A model generated the notes under the pieces. That model had not been told where the DNA came from. It was given only the letters and a program-made list of their open reading frames with translations, and did not search any database. Position numbers and translations under genes: made by a program. Source: CAYUCJ01 sp049282265 (GTDB taxonomy: Bacteria; Desulfobacterota; DSM-4660; Desulfatiglandales; Desulfatiglandaceae). Taken from it: a DNA stretch of 23,518 nt. Below are positions 14,785 to 22,298 of this stretch, piece by piece. How positions within the stretch are numbered: position 1 is the stretch's first letter; each line of letters starts with the position of its first letter. The DNA is taken from NCBI GenBank assembly GCA_049282265.1, contig JBAPTR010000109.1:1-23518 (forward strand). Direction: 5' to 3'.

Positions 14785-15324
14785 TCACCTATTCTTCAAA
14801 TACTCCTCGATCTCCTGCCTGTGTTTTGCTACATAACTGCAACTGGGCTCCTCACCGCACTGTCGACATTTCAGATCGTAGGTGGAATTGGCGGTTCGGC
14901 ATCGTGGGCAGGTATAGTTTTCCTTAATTTCCTTAAGCCATTGTTTATACCCAACAGACTTGATTCGTTTAAGATTGACCCAGAGCTCGATCCGATGAGG
15001 CATTGCGGATTGAAACTTTTTCAGGTTATTGCAGGGATACTCTTCACATTCGCTGCAAAAGTCGATGCCCCGTTCTGCCGCACAAGCGGATATTTTGCAT
15101 TTTCCACAGTAAGGCAGTCTTTTTTCGGACCGACATCCATAGCACTTACTCTCTTCCTCTGACCAATTTTGTTGAGCCGCAAGCCTTTTGAGCCTTTCAG
15201 GGTCTTCGGTGGTGGAAATAAACCATGAGCACGCCTCACAGTAAAGGCCGCACACAGCAGCCATTTTTTTGTCCAATTCAGAAATGTTGTCTGCTTCTCT
15301 TTGCACGGCGACACCCATCCTCAT
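14785..15324 (-). CDS. DUF3795 protein with C-terminal zinc ribbon, cassette-borne
   Basis: The 179-residue protein has the DUF3795 core: AAVCGLYCEACSWF, then C61/C64 (CYGC), C73/C76/C81 and FCSECEEYPCNN. A separate C-terminal zinc ribbon follows at residues 139-156 (CPRC...CRQC). Function is unknown; the cysteine sets indicate metal binding in the cytosol. The first ATG (15324) has AGG about 10 nt upstream. M21, right before the conserved core, is a possible later start. It sits between two attC-like sites with almost no spare DNA, so it reads as an integron cassette gene. It is a distant relative of the protein at 3433-3888, not a recent copy. Confidence 0.85.
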   Translation of the reverse strand: MRMGVAVQREADNISELDKKMAAVCGLYCEACSWFISTTEDPERLKRLAAQQNWSEEESKCYGCRSEKRLPYCGKCKISACAAERGIDFCSECEEYPCNNLKKFQSAMPHRIELWVNLKRIKSVGYKQWLKEIKENYTCPRCRTANSTYDLKCRQCGEEPSCSYVAKHRQEIEEYLKNR

Positions 15325-15350
15325 TTACTGACCTATATACATAGTGTCTT

Positions 15351-15416
15351 GCATAACCTGAGCGTTACCGGGGCGCAGCGGTCTTCCGCGCGTCCGAGTA
15401 CACGCGCTGGTTCGGT
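15351..15416 (-). other. attC-like integron recombination site B
   Basis: On the minus strand ACCGAAC (R'', 15416-15410) is followed after four nt (CAGC) by GCGTGTACTCGG. At the other end CCGGTAACGC, four nt (TCAG) and GTTATGC (R', 15357-15351) complete the site. The inner arms pair with one extra G and one extra T on the 5' arm, and GACGCGCGG / CCGCTGCGCC continue the stem. The equal four-nt spacers and the position directly after a stop codon fit attC. R'' has one mismatch to RYYYAAC. Confidence 0.5.
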
Positions 15417-15418
15417 GA

Positions 15419-15796
15419 CTATTTCTCTTTTATTAGGTTTCTTGATCGCAGCATCTTTTCGACACGATCTCCATTCTCAACAGTGAATCCGATATTAACC
15501 CATTGATTCTTCAGAGTAGCGATGAAGATTCTGTCTCCTTTGGGACGACTATAATCCTTTGAAAACCATATTTTAAGATTTCCAGTCCAGTGAAGCCGCC
15601 ACTTACCATTCCAAAGGGTTGGTTTTTCGACAGAGATACTTTTGATATTATTGATGTTTACACTCTTTTCTTTTTCTGTTGGAAAGTAGTAGTTCTTAAA
15701 GACAATATCATCATTCGTTATGGTAACAAGTTTATCTGTCTTAAAGCCCCCTTTTTCATGGCAAAAATGGCGCTCTAAGACCAAAAAGAGGCCCAT
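15419..15796 (-). CDS. Unknown 125-residue protein, cassette-borne
   Basis: I do not recognise this protein. It has no signal peptide or membrane segment. It is rich in beta-prone stretches (DKLVTITNDDIVFKNYYFP, NIKSISVEKPTLW, WTGNLKIWFSKDY, RIFIATLKNQ) that resemble a small PH-like or DUF304-type barrel; this is only an impression. Its stop codon lies two nt before attC-like site B and its base composition is AT-rich like tag, so it is probably the first cassette gene seen here. I see no attC-like site upstream of its start, only short AATGTCA repeats. The ATG lacks a good ribosome site. Confidence 0.6.
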   Translation of the reverse strand: MGLFLVLERHFCHEKGGFKTDKLVTITNDDIVFKNYYFPTEKEKSVNINNIKSISVEKPTLWNGKWRLHWTGNLKIWFSKDYSRPKGDRIFIATLKNQWVNIGFTVENGDRVEKMLRSRNLIKEK

Positions 15797-15840
15797 TTAA
15801 AGGTTATTGTTTCAGTATCTCAAATAGTTGCCTTGGGCCC

Positions 15841-15882
15841 AATGTCAACACACAATGTCAACAATGTCAAATGTCAATGTCA
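15841..15882. repeat. Cluster of five AATGTCA repeats
   Basis: AATGTCA occurs at 15841, 15854, 15863, 15870 and 15876. On the minus strand each reads TGACATT. The spacing is irregular (6, 2, 0 and -1 nt between copies). It lies upstream of the 125-residue gene. It may be slippage-born DNA or a set of binding sites. Confidence 0.6.
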
Positions 15883-15935
15883 GAGTTCAAGATGATGGTA
15901 ACGGCAAACCCATTGGGTTCAAGGTTGGCGGCTGA

Positions 15936-16280
15936 GACCGTTCCCTTGCACGCTTCAACGCAGGTCTCCATGAGCTGAGGCTGGCACGCGAGACGTCCAA
16001 CATGGTCCTGAACGCCGAGATGAAACTGCGGGCGTCGATCATGCGAAAAGAGAGCCGCTGCAGGCACTTTCGCCTTGATTACCCAGACATGGACACCAAG
16101 AACTGGAACGTCTGGATCAATACTTACAAGGGCCGTGACGGAAAAATGAAACTCGAAAAACAGGATTTTGATAGATGGCCGTTGAGCAACAATTTATTGA
16201 TATTCAAGGATGATCGTCACAAGAGCACCTGTTTTGAACGCGTAACTCCCCCATATTCATTGGCTAAAATGCCCTTGTAA
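15936..16280 (+). pseudogene. C-terminal remnant of a fumarate reductase/APS reductase-like flavoprotein
   Basis: An open frame bounded upstream by TGA at 15933 encodes LHELRLARETSNMVLNAEMK, then IMRKESRCRHFRLDYPDMD and DGKMKLEKQDFDRWP. The MRxESR...H+R.DYP pattern is the C-terminal helical region of FAD-dependent fumarate reductase/succinate dehydrogenase-type proteins (PF02910). Those proteins include the alpha subunit of APS reductase. The FAD domain is absent. Similarity stops near 16185 and the remaining 30 codons look random. It is the rightward tail of a gene lost from its left side, consistent with insertion or deletion at the AATGTCA cluster. Confidence 0.6.
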
Positions 16281-16444
16281 GAAGCTGGATGCTCTCGAAG
16301 TTCATAGCTCCCATGTCCTCCTGTCACTTTACGGCCGATCCCTTTATCTCCAAGCTTCTCCTTTGTCGCGGTCACAAATGGTGCGCTCCCCACCGCGACA
16401 CTCTCGGTCCATTTTTCTTCCCGAGAGTGCCTCCCGTTGTTCAT
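16217..16444 (-). pseudogene. C-terminal remnant of a REP-associated transposase-like gene
   Basis: The frame encodes REEKWTESVAVGS, then FVTATKEKLG, RKVTGGHGSYELRE and ASYKG. I associate this block (KWTESxAVGS.xFV...LG...YELRE) with the C-terminal end of many REP-associated tyrosine transposases. The frame continues upstream without an ATG as PPGWIQEA, up to the stop of the trans-sulfuration gene, so the ATG at 16444 is probably internal to the ancestral frame. The nuclease domain is absent. Its end overlaps the flavoprotein remnant on the other strand, so both are fragments butted together. Confidence 0.45.
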
Positions 16445-16476
16445 CGCCTCCTGAATCCATCCCGGAGGAGTGTCAC

Positions 16477-17700
16477 TTATTTTGAAAATGCAGCACAGGT
16501 GGCATCTAAAGCCTGGGCCAAATCGTCGATGAGGTCTTGCGGGTCCTCGATTCCTGCTGAATAGCGAATCAACGTTTCGGGAATGCCTGCCAGTGCCCGT
16601 TCTTTTTCGGTCAACTCAACATGCGAGCCGGTTGCCGGCGGAGCGACTATAGTTTCAACAGCCCCAAGATTGGCGGCGCGGTGAGCGTACCTAAGCTTAG
16701 GAAGAAGCATGCGAACAGCGTCAAAATTTGCTGTAGCGAGCTGAAAGCTGAGAACACCGCCAAAGCCGCGCATTTGTTTCGCGGCAATCGGGTGATTCAG
16801 ATGAGTCTCCAGACCTGGGTAAAACACATTGGAGACGAATGGATGGTCGCTCAGGTATTTGGCGATCTGCAGAGCAGTGGTATTCTGCCGTTTCACACGG
16901 AGGTCCAGTGTCTTAAGACCGCGCAACAGCAGGTAGGCAGCTTCGGGGTGAAGGGACGCGCCGTTGATTTCGCGGAAGTGGTAGATGGATTTAATTGTCT
17001 CTGCAGGCCCACACACAACGCCACCGAGCGCGTCGGCATGTCCGCCCAGGAACTTTGTTGCACTGTGAATCACGAGATCTGCACCAAGTTCAAGGGGATT
17101 CTGGTTGATGGGAGTCGCAAAGGTATTGTCCACGATGACGGTACCGCCCACGGATTTGGCGCATCGTGAAAGCCGCTCAATGTCCATGATTTTGCAGGTG
17201 GGATTTGTCGGGCTTTCCATGTAGAGCACCTGGCAACCTTTCGCAATCTCCGCTTCAATGGCCTCGAAATCGGTGGTGTCGCAAAGGATTGAGGTAATAC
17301 CGAACTTCGGGAAAAATTCGTTGAAGAGAACGTTGGTGCCACCGTAGGTGTCTTTGACGCTTATACAGCGGTCTCCAGGATCGAGGATGGAAAAAAGGGT
17401 GTTGCTGATTGCTGCCATCCCGGTGGCGAAGCTTGTCGCCGCTTCCGCTCCTTCGAGCCGGCGGACTTTTTCTTCGAATGCGGCGACCGTCGGGTTTGTG
17501 TTGCGCCCATAGATATGTCCTGGCTGTTTGCCGAGTGCCACGTCCCGCCATCTGTCCAGATCGTCGTAGCCGAATGAAACACTGTGTACTACCGGTACCT
17601 GAGTGACAGTGTCCATTAAGTACTTTTCTTCACCGGCCCAAACGGCCAGCGTTGACTTTCTCGTTGATTTTTTTTTCACGATTAGCTCTTGTCTCCACAT
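16477..17700 (-). CDS. PLP-dependent trans-sulfuration enzyme (cystathionine gamma-synthase/lyase family)
   Basis: From ATG 17700 the protein has 407 residues, normal for the Cys/Met-metabolism PLP family; the open frame runs to 17868 but overlaps the next gene. GTG 17679 (AAGAG six nt upstream) is another possible start. Visible features are the neighbouring-subunit phosphate site YGRNTNPT, the cofactor ring aspartate in VIVDNTFATP, and the Schiff-base lysine in SATKFLGGHAD (K216). RYSAGIEDPQDLI is near the end. The family makes or splits cystathionine, homocysteine or methionine-gamma-type substrates; the sequence alone does not tell which. No other sulfur-amino-acid genes are adjacent. Confidence 0.9.
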   Translation of the reverse strand: MWRQELIVKKKSTRKSTLAVWAGEEKYLMDTVTQVPVVHSVSFGYDDLDRWRDVALGKQPGHIYGRNTNPTVAAFEEKVRRLEGAEAATSFATGMAAISNTLFSILDPGDRCISVKDTYGGTNVLFNEFFPKFGITSILCDTTDFEAIEAEIAKGCQVLYMESPTNPTCKIMDIERLSRCAKSVGGTVIVDNTFATPINQNPLELGADLVIHSATKFLGGHADALGGVVCGPAETIKSIYHFREINGASLHPEAAYLLLRGLKTLDLRVKRQNTTALQIAKYLSDHPFVSNVFYPGLETHLNHPIAAKQMRGFGGVLSFQLATANFDAVRMLLPKLRYAHRAANLGAVETIVAPPATGSHVELTEKERALAGIPETLIRYSAGIEDPQDLIDDLAQALDATCAAFSK

Positions 17701-17734
17701 GGCTGATGATCGTCCGCAGGTAATCCCCAACCGT

Positions 17735-18061
17735 TTATGACTCCTGCGCCAATGACTTATCAACCTTCTTGATTTTTCTTTTTTCGGATTTATTTGCAGA
17801 TAACCATGCAGATATGAGTCCGCAAAACCATACAAATCCATAGAGAATAACACCAATACCCATCGCAAACATTAAAATAAGGCAGAGGAAGTCCAAGGCA
17901 AAAAATATGAGGGCCTTTATCCAACTTCCACAGTACAGATCACCCAACCCGGGAATCAGAAATGAGAGAATTACAGAAACCACGATACTCTTACCCTTCA
18001 TTTTCATCCTCAATTGTTCTTCCTCAAAAATCCTTCTTTTTTCTTCAGTTGTAAGTGTCAT
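17735..18061 (-). CDS. Small membrane protein, TM2-like
   Basis: The 108-residue protein has a charged N-terminus (TTEEKRRIFEEEQLRMKMKGK), two hydrophobic segments and a lysine-rich tail. The first segment contains SFLIPGLGDLYCGSWIKAL, which resembles the G-x-G-x-x-Y-x-G-x-x-x-x-G turn of TM2-type domains. Function unknown. A strong GGGGAGG ribosome site lies six nt before ATG. It is transcribed with the trans-sulfuration gene, 34 nt further on, though a functional link is not evident. Confidence 0.75.
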   Translation of the reverse strand: MTLTTEEKRRIFEEEQLRMKMKGKSIVVSVILSFLIPGLGDLYCGSWIKALIFFALDFLCLILMFAMGIGVILYGFVWFCGLISAWLSANKSEKRKIKKVDKSLAQES

Positions 18062-18174
18062 TTAAACCTCCCCTTTAAGTTATTGCACATATAAGCTGAG
18101 CGAGACTGCCTCTCATCGAAAAGTGACATATGGAATCCTTCTTGTTGTCGTTAGCCATTCCCATCGAATCCAGA

Positions 18175-19149
18175 TTATTCAAGAATAGATACCGTATTCT
18201 GACGTGTTCTATTTAACGTGAGTTGGAGGACATCAGGCCGAGCATAATGGCCCGCAGGGTCAAAGTTGTGTCGTTCAGCTCTGACACATTGATGATCAAG
18301 GGTGGCGACAATCAATCGTTCTTCTTCAAGGCACGGTTCAACCACCCATTCTCCATCAGGGCCTGCAATGCAGGAACCGCCGTTTGCCATAACGTCTGAA
18401 CTATTCGCCAGGATCGTGTCCAGATGAGGTATGTTTCCATGAACATCGCTTTTCCGCATCAGGCCGGACGCCGAAAGAACGTATGACCGCGCCTCCTTGG
18501 CAATAAACCTAGTAATATCAGCTGTATTATGGATCCCTCCTGGCCACACGGCCACATGGACATCTTCGCCTTGCGCATACAGTGCCGTACGTGCTAAAGG
18601 CATCCAATTCTCCCAACAATTGAGTCCGCCAACGGTAAAGGGCTCTAATCGATGCACACACAAGCCATGCCCATCGCCCGGTGCCCAGGTGAGCCGCTCC
18701 TCGTAGGTGGGTATTAGTTTCCGATGAGTTGATTGGATGACGCCTTGTGAGTCAATATACACAAGTGAGCAATACAAACTATGTCCACCTCGGTCCAGTG
18801 CCCGTTCAATACAACCGAGAAAGACGGCGATGTGCTTTTGAGCGGCCGTGCGGCAAAGCCGTTCCAGGTGTCCGGCTTCGATCTGAACAGCCTGGTCCAT
18901 ATAGTGAGCGTAGATGTCTTTTTGGACCTGAGAATTAAAGCGGGCTCCATCAGTACGTTCAATCCAAAATGGATATCCTGGTAACACGGCTTCCCCGAAT
19001 GCCACAAGTTGACACCCATCATCTCCGGCTAATTTCGTATACCTGATAATCTTTTCAAGCGTGTGTTCACGATTGAGCCATACAGGGGCAATTTGTGCAA
19101 TGCCGACTGTCAATTCATCACTGGAATTCCCACGTTGTTCTTTATTCAT
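18175..19149 (-). CDS. Nitrilase-type carbon-nitrogen hydrolase
   Basis: The 324-residue protein has the nitrilase triad: E53 in AFGEAVLPGYP, K144 in HRKLIPTYEERLTW and the nucleophile C178 in GGLNCWENWMPLARTALY. The CWEN context, the HRKLxPTxxER block and the length match true nitrilases (nitrile to carboxylate plus ammonia) better than amidases of the superfamily. The C-terminal part (HYARPDVLQLTLNR) is also typical. The protein is cytosolic and probably forms spirals or oligomers. An amidase fragment lies 73 nt upstream in the same direction, so this may once have been a nitrile/amide-use cluster. The substrate is unknown. Confidence 0.92.
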   Translation of the reverse strand: MNKEQRGNSSDELTVGIAQIAPVWLNREHTLEKIIRYTKLAGDDGCQLVAFGEAVLPGYPFWIERTDGARFNSQVQKDIYAHYMDQAVQIEAGHLERLCRTAAQKHIAVFLGCIERALDRGGHSLYCSLVYIDSQGVIQSTHRKLIPTYEERLTWAPGDGHGLCVHRLEPFTVGGLNCWENWMPLARTALYAQGEDVHVAVWPGGIHNTADITRFIAKEARSYVLSASGLMRKSDVHGNIPHLDTILANSSDVMANGGSCIAGPDGEWVVEPCLEEERLIVATLDHQCVRAERHNFDPAGHYARPDVLQLTLNRTRQNTVSILE

Positions 19150-19222
19150 CTTGTTCTATTCCTTCTTCCACCCATCTCGACGGGATAATGAGACGAGTGT
19201 TCCTTGGCATGATTGCGGCATA

Positions 19223-19528
19223 TCAGGCTTTGGGCGCCTTTGTCCACAAAAACCGGATCTGGAAGTCCGGGGGAGCTTGAAATGGCCCCGTTATTTCGGT
19301 GAGTGCATCCGTCGCCGATAGCAGTGCCATATCGTTCCAACGCCGGGCCACGACTTGAATCCCGATGGGTAAATTTCGTTTGGATCGACCCGCGGGTAGA
19401 ACTACCGCCGGGTTGCAAGTCATGTTGAATAAAGCTGTGAGGATCATATTCGCCGTAAAGTAGGGAACATCCCGGCCATCTATTTCCACTATTTCCCATT
19501 TTTTTTCTTGACACACAAGTTGAATCAT
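19223..19528 (-). pseudogene. Amidase-signature enzyme, C-terminal fragment
   Basis: The 101 residues contain the C-terminal block of amidase-signature enzymes: ALFNMTCNPAVVLPAG, NLPIGIQVVARRWNDMALL and PFQAPPDF. The catalytic Ser-cisSer-Lys region (residues about 60-200 of a 450-500-residue enzyme) is missing. Upstream in frame there is a TGA 9 nt before the ATG and no continuation. The ATG at 19528 has no good ribosome site, so this is a remnant, not a small gene. The deletion point lies near 19.53 kb. Position next to the nitrilase suggests an ancestral pair acting on nitriles and amides. Confidence 0.75.
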
Positions 19529-19752
19529 CCTATATCACAACGTCAAAAAGCAAGTTCTCATCACTTTATCTTGCCAACAACGGCTTTCGCAGGAAAGCAC
19601 CGCTACACATGCCAAGACCAAGGGCGGTTCGACGCCCCTTTGTTTGGCTGTTGTAAAGTATATCCCAGCAGTTCAACGACTAGAGACACTGGCGCTAAAC
19701 AATCAAAAGCGGTTTGAAACCATTTCTTGAAATTTCAACCGGAGGGAACGCC

Positions 19753-19914
19753 TTGTCTATTCACCTTCCCAGGCGATATTTGTCATTGATCTTCACTGCA
19801 GTTATAACCTGCACGCTTTTGGCTCCCATTGCTTCCCGGGCCTCATCTCAACCTCCCCTTCCCTCGGCGCCGGATCATGAACCACACAAACAATTCAAAA
19901 CATGGAGGGCATGA
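19753..19914 (+). CDS. Small exported peptide, translationally coupled to lemA (TTG start)
   Basis: This 53-codon frame starts with TTG at 19753. It is preceded by GGAGGGAACGCC, a strong ribosome site at normal spacing. It encodes a signal peptide (RRYLSLIFTAVITCTLLAP, cut near SRA) and then about 24 residues rich in Pro and His (SQPPLPSAPDHEPHKQFK, ending TWRA). Its TGA overlaps the likely lemA start as TGATG, a classic stop-start junction. I know no family for it. It may be a secreted or periplasmic peptide, a leader that couples lemA translation, or the shortened end of a larger exported protein. Confidence 0.5.
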   Translation: MSIHLPRRYLSLIFTAVITCTLLAPIASRASSQPPLPSAPDHEPHKQFKTWRA

Positions 19915-20471
19915 TGATTATCACAGCGATCGTAGCAGCCGTGGCCGTTCTGGTGGTGATCCTGCTGTTCAACAGCCTGGTTAGAAAGAAGAACCAGGTA
20001 ATAACCGCATCCAGCACGATCGATGTGCTGGTCAAGAAACGTTTTGACCTCATCCCCAACCTGATTAAAGCGGTACAGCGCTACATGCAGCACGAGGCCG
20101 GCGTGCTCACCGACATCACCGCCATGCGCGCCAAGGCCGTCTCCGGCGAAATGAGCGATGCCGAGACGGCGGACCTGGACCGCAAGGCAACCCAGGTCAT
20201 CGGGCGGATCATGGTGGCGGCCGAGAATTATCCCGACCTGAAGGCCAGCCGGAACTTCGCCGACCTCCAGGCGTCGCTCAACGAGGTGGAAGAGCAGATC
20301 TCGGCTGCCCGCCGGGCGTACAATGCGTCCGTCCGGGACTACAACAACGCGCTGGAGATGTTTCCCAGCAATATCGTGGCCGCTTTGATGCGCTACCGGA
20401 AGAAGGTTTTTTTCGAAATCGCGGAACAGGAAAGGGCTAATGTGGATGTAGGCAGCCTCTTTGACTCCTGA
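19914..20471 (+). CDS. lemA: LemA family membrane protein
   Basis: I take the ATG at 19914: GGAGG lies five to six nt upstream, and it overlaps the stop of the small peptide gene. ATGs at 19911 and 19902 are less well spaced. The 185-residue protein has one N-terminal helix (ITAIVAAVAVLVVILLFNSLV). The LemA four-helix domain follows: KRFDLIPNLIKAVQRYMQHE, ENYPDLKASRNFADLQASL, ARRAYNASVRDYNNALEMFPSN. The C-terminal part of the family would normally face the periplasm. The function is poorly known. Pairing with DUF3137 downstream is common in proteobacteria, and the two likely act together at the envelope. Confidence 0.93.
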   Translation: MIITAIVAAVAVLVVILLFNSLVRKKNQVITASSTIDVLVKKRFDLIPNLIKAVQRYMQHEAGVLTDITAMRAKAVSGEMSDAETADLDRKATQVIGRIMVAAENYPDLKASRNFADLQASLNEVEEQISAARRAYNASVRDYNNALEMFPSNIVAALMRYRKKVFFEIAEQERANVDVGSLFDS

Positions 20472-20591
20472 TTTCGATAAACAGAGCGGGCGACACAAAA
20501 TGCTGTTTAACCACAGGGGACACAGAGAGGGCGCGTGATCTCTGTTCTCTTGTTGGCCAAAGGCAGTCCGTCGCATCAGAAGGAGATCAGC

Positions 20592-21572
20592 ATGCAATCC
20601 CTTGAGACCTTTTACCAGTCCGACCTGATGCCGGATCTGATCCAACTGGAGGATCTGCGCAAAACCGCCAAAAAAAAGATGGTGCCGGTTGTTGTTCTTG
20701 CGGCACTGTTCAACCTTGCGTGCCTCATCCTGCTAGTCAAAACAGGGCTGCCGCTCAACATGATGCTTATCGCTCTTTTCATCAGCGCCGTGCCCGTGTT
20801 CGTCTGGTACGCCAAATACTTCAAGGGCTACAAGGACCGTTTCAAGGCCGCAATCATACCCAAGATTATCGCCTTTATTCATCCGGAGCTCAAATATGAG
20901 AAAGACGGCAAGGTCCCCAAAGACGAGTTCATCAACAGCCGGTTGTTCGCCGAACATCCGGACCGCTACTACGGAGATGACCTGGTCAGCGGAACCTTGG
21001 GCCGGACCGCCATCCAGTTCTCCGAAATCCAGGTAAGCCGCGTGGAAAAGGTCCGCGATCATTCGGCAGAGGCCGGCTCCAGCCGCAAAACGCGTACAAA
21101 CGTGTATCCGATCTTCAGAGGTCTGTTCTTTGCGGCCGACTTCAACAAATCGTTCAGCGGCACTACCATCGTATTGCCGGACAAGGCTGAAAAGCTGCTG
21201 GGCGGCATGGGCCAGGCCCTTCAAAAACTGAATGTCCGGAACGGCGAGCTGATCAAACTCGAAGACCCGGAGTTCGAACGCCTCTTCGTGGTCTACGGGC
21301 AGGACCAGGTCGAAGCCCGATATATCCTTTCCACCAGTTTGATGCAGCGCATTACGGCCTTTCAAACCCGCGCCCAAAAGGAGATCCGGCTCTCCTTTTC
21401 GGGCAATATGCTCTATGTGGCCATCGCTTTTGACCACGAACTGTTCGAGCCGGCCCTGATGGACAGCCTGCTCGATTTTCCAAGGATAAAAGAATACTAC
21501 GACCATATGAAACTGGTGGTCGACATCGTGGATGAGTTGAATTTGAATACGCGTATTTGGAGTAAACAATAG
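20592..21572 (+). CDS. DUF3137 membrane protein
   Basis: The start at 20592 is set by AAGGAG eight nt upstream; the frame is open to 20535 without a better site. The 326-residue protein has two N-terminal membrane segments (VVVLAALFNLACLILLV and MMLIALFISAVPVFVWYA). A large soluble domain follows with KAAIIPKIIAF, the YYGDDLVSGTLG region and FRGLFFAADFNKSF. The middle and end (DPEFERLFVVYGQDQVEARYILS and IAFDHELFEP) match what I recall of DUF3137. Function unknown. It follows lemA by 120 nt; that gap contains a short CACAGGGGACACAGAGAG low-complexity string. Confidence 0.88.
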   Translation: MQSLETFYQSDLMPDLIQLEDLRKTAKKKMVPVVVLAALFNLACLILLVKTGLPLNMMLIALFISAVPVFVWYAKYFKGYKDRFKAAIIPKIIAFIHPELKYEKDGKVPKDEFINSRLFAEHPDRYYGDDLVSGTLGRTAIQFSEIQVSRVEKVRDHSAEAGSSRKTRTNVYPIFRGLFFAADFNKSFSGTTIVLPDKAEKLLGGMGQALQKLNVRNGELIKLEDPEFERLFVVYGQDQVEARYILSTSLMQRITAFQTRAQKEIRLSFSGNMLYVAIAFDHELFEPALMDSLLDFPRIKEYYDHMKLVVDIVDELNLNTRIWSKQ

Positions 21573-21581
21573 GAGGACACA

Positions 21582-22298
21582 ATGGCACGCATGTCTAAAG
21601 AAGAAGCGGCGGAAGCATTTGACGATTTTGCACAAAAGGCGGTGGGTATCGTGGCCCCGAAAATTTCCACGGCCAAACGATGGCTCAAGCGCATCCTTGC
21701 CGTCTTTCTCATTTTATTGAGCGTTCCATTTTTTCTGAGCAACGCCAAAGTGTTCGGACTGGTGATTTTGACCTTCGGCTTGTACTTTGCCGCCGGTGGA
21801 TTCCTGGACTACAGGCTGGAGAAGATCGCCGGCGGCATGCTGTTCGTTGTGGCCGGCATCGCCTTCGCTTTTATTGGATATACTTCCTATCAAAGGGGCA
21901 TGGAAAGCAAGAACTGGCCGGTCGCCAACGGCTCGGTGATCCAATCGAAAATCGAAAAGCGCACCGAAACAACCGGCACGGGCACCAGCAAGAGAAAGGT
22001 CGTCAAATCCTATGCGGTCGTAAAATACACTTACGCGGTGGGGAACCGGGACTATCAATCCAGCCGGATCACGTTCGGCCAATCCAAAGACGCTTATAAA
22101 ACGGTTTCCCGCTACCCCAAAGGCAAAAACATACAAGTATACTATGATCCTGAAAACCCCGCTCAAGCGGTACTGGAACCGGGCGGTGACAAGACCATGA
22201 GCATTGTTTTTATCGGATTGGGGGCGATTTTACTGGTGATGGGTCTGATCACAGCATCCAAGTTCTGGAAGATGTCCAAAGCGCTGTCGCATGCGTGA
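21582..22298 (+). CDS. DUF3592 membrane protein
   Basis: The 238-residue protein starts 9 nt after the DUF3137 gene with GGAGGACACA before ATG. It has three N-terminal membrane segments (ILAVFLILLSVPFFL; VFGLVILTFGLYFAAGG; GGMLFVVAGIAFAFIGY). A DUF3592 beta domain follows (WPVANGSVIQSKIEKR, AVVKYTYAVGNRDYQSSRITFG, IQVYYDPENPAQAVLEPG). A last helix spans SIVFIGLGAILLVMGLITA. The soluble domain probably faces the periplasm. Its position suggests it belongs to the LemA/DUF3137 envelope module. Confidence 0.9.
   Translation: MARMSKEEAAEAFDDFAQKAVGIVAPKISTAKRWLKRILAVFLILLSVPFFLSNAKVFGLVILTFGLYFAAGGFLDYRLEKIAGGMLFVVAGIAFAFIGYTSYQRGMESKNWPVANGSVIQSKIEKRTETTGTGTSKRKVVKSYAVVKYTYAVGNRDYQSSRITFGQSKDAYKTVSRYPKGKNIQVYYDPENPAQAVLEPGGDKTMSIVFIGLGAILLVMGLITASKFWKMSKALSHA

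Noticed and set aside
17701..17868. N-terminal 56-residue extension of the trans-sulfuration enzyme
   Set aside because: It overlaps the small membrane protein gene, has no family similarity and would make the enzyme longer than its relatives.
20733..21635. 300-codon minus-strand frame
   Set aside because: Antisense to the DUF3137 gene; His- and Phe-rich with no recognisable domain.
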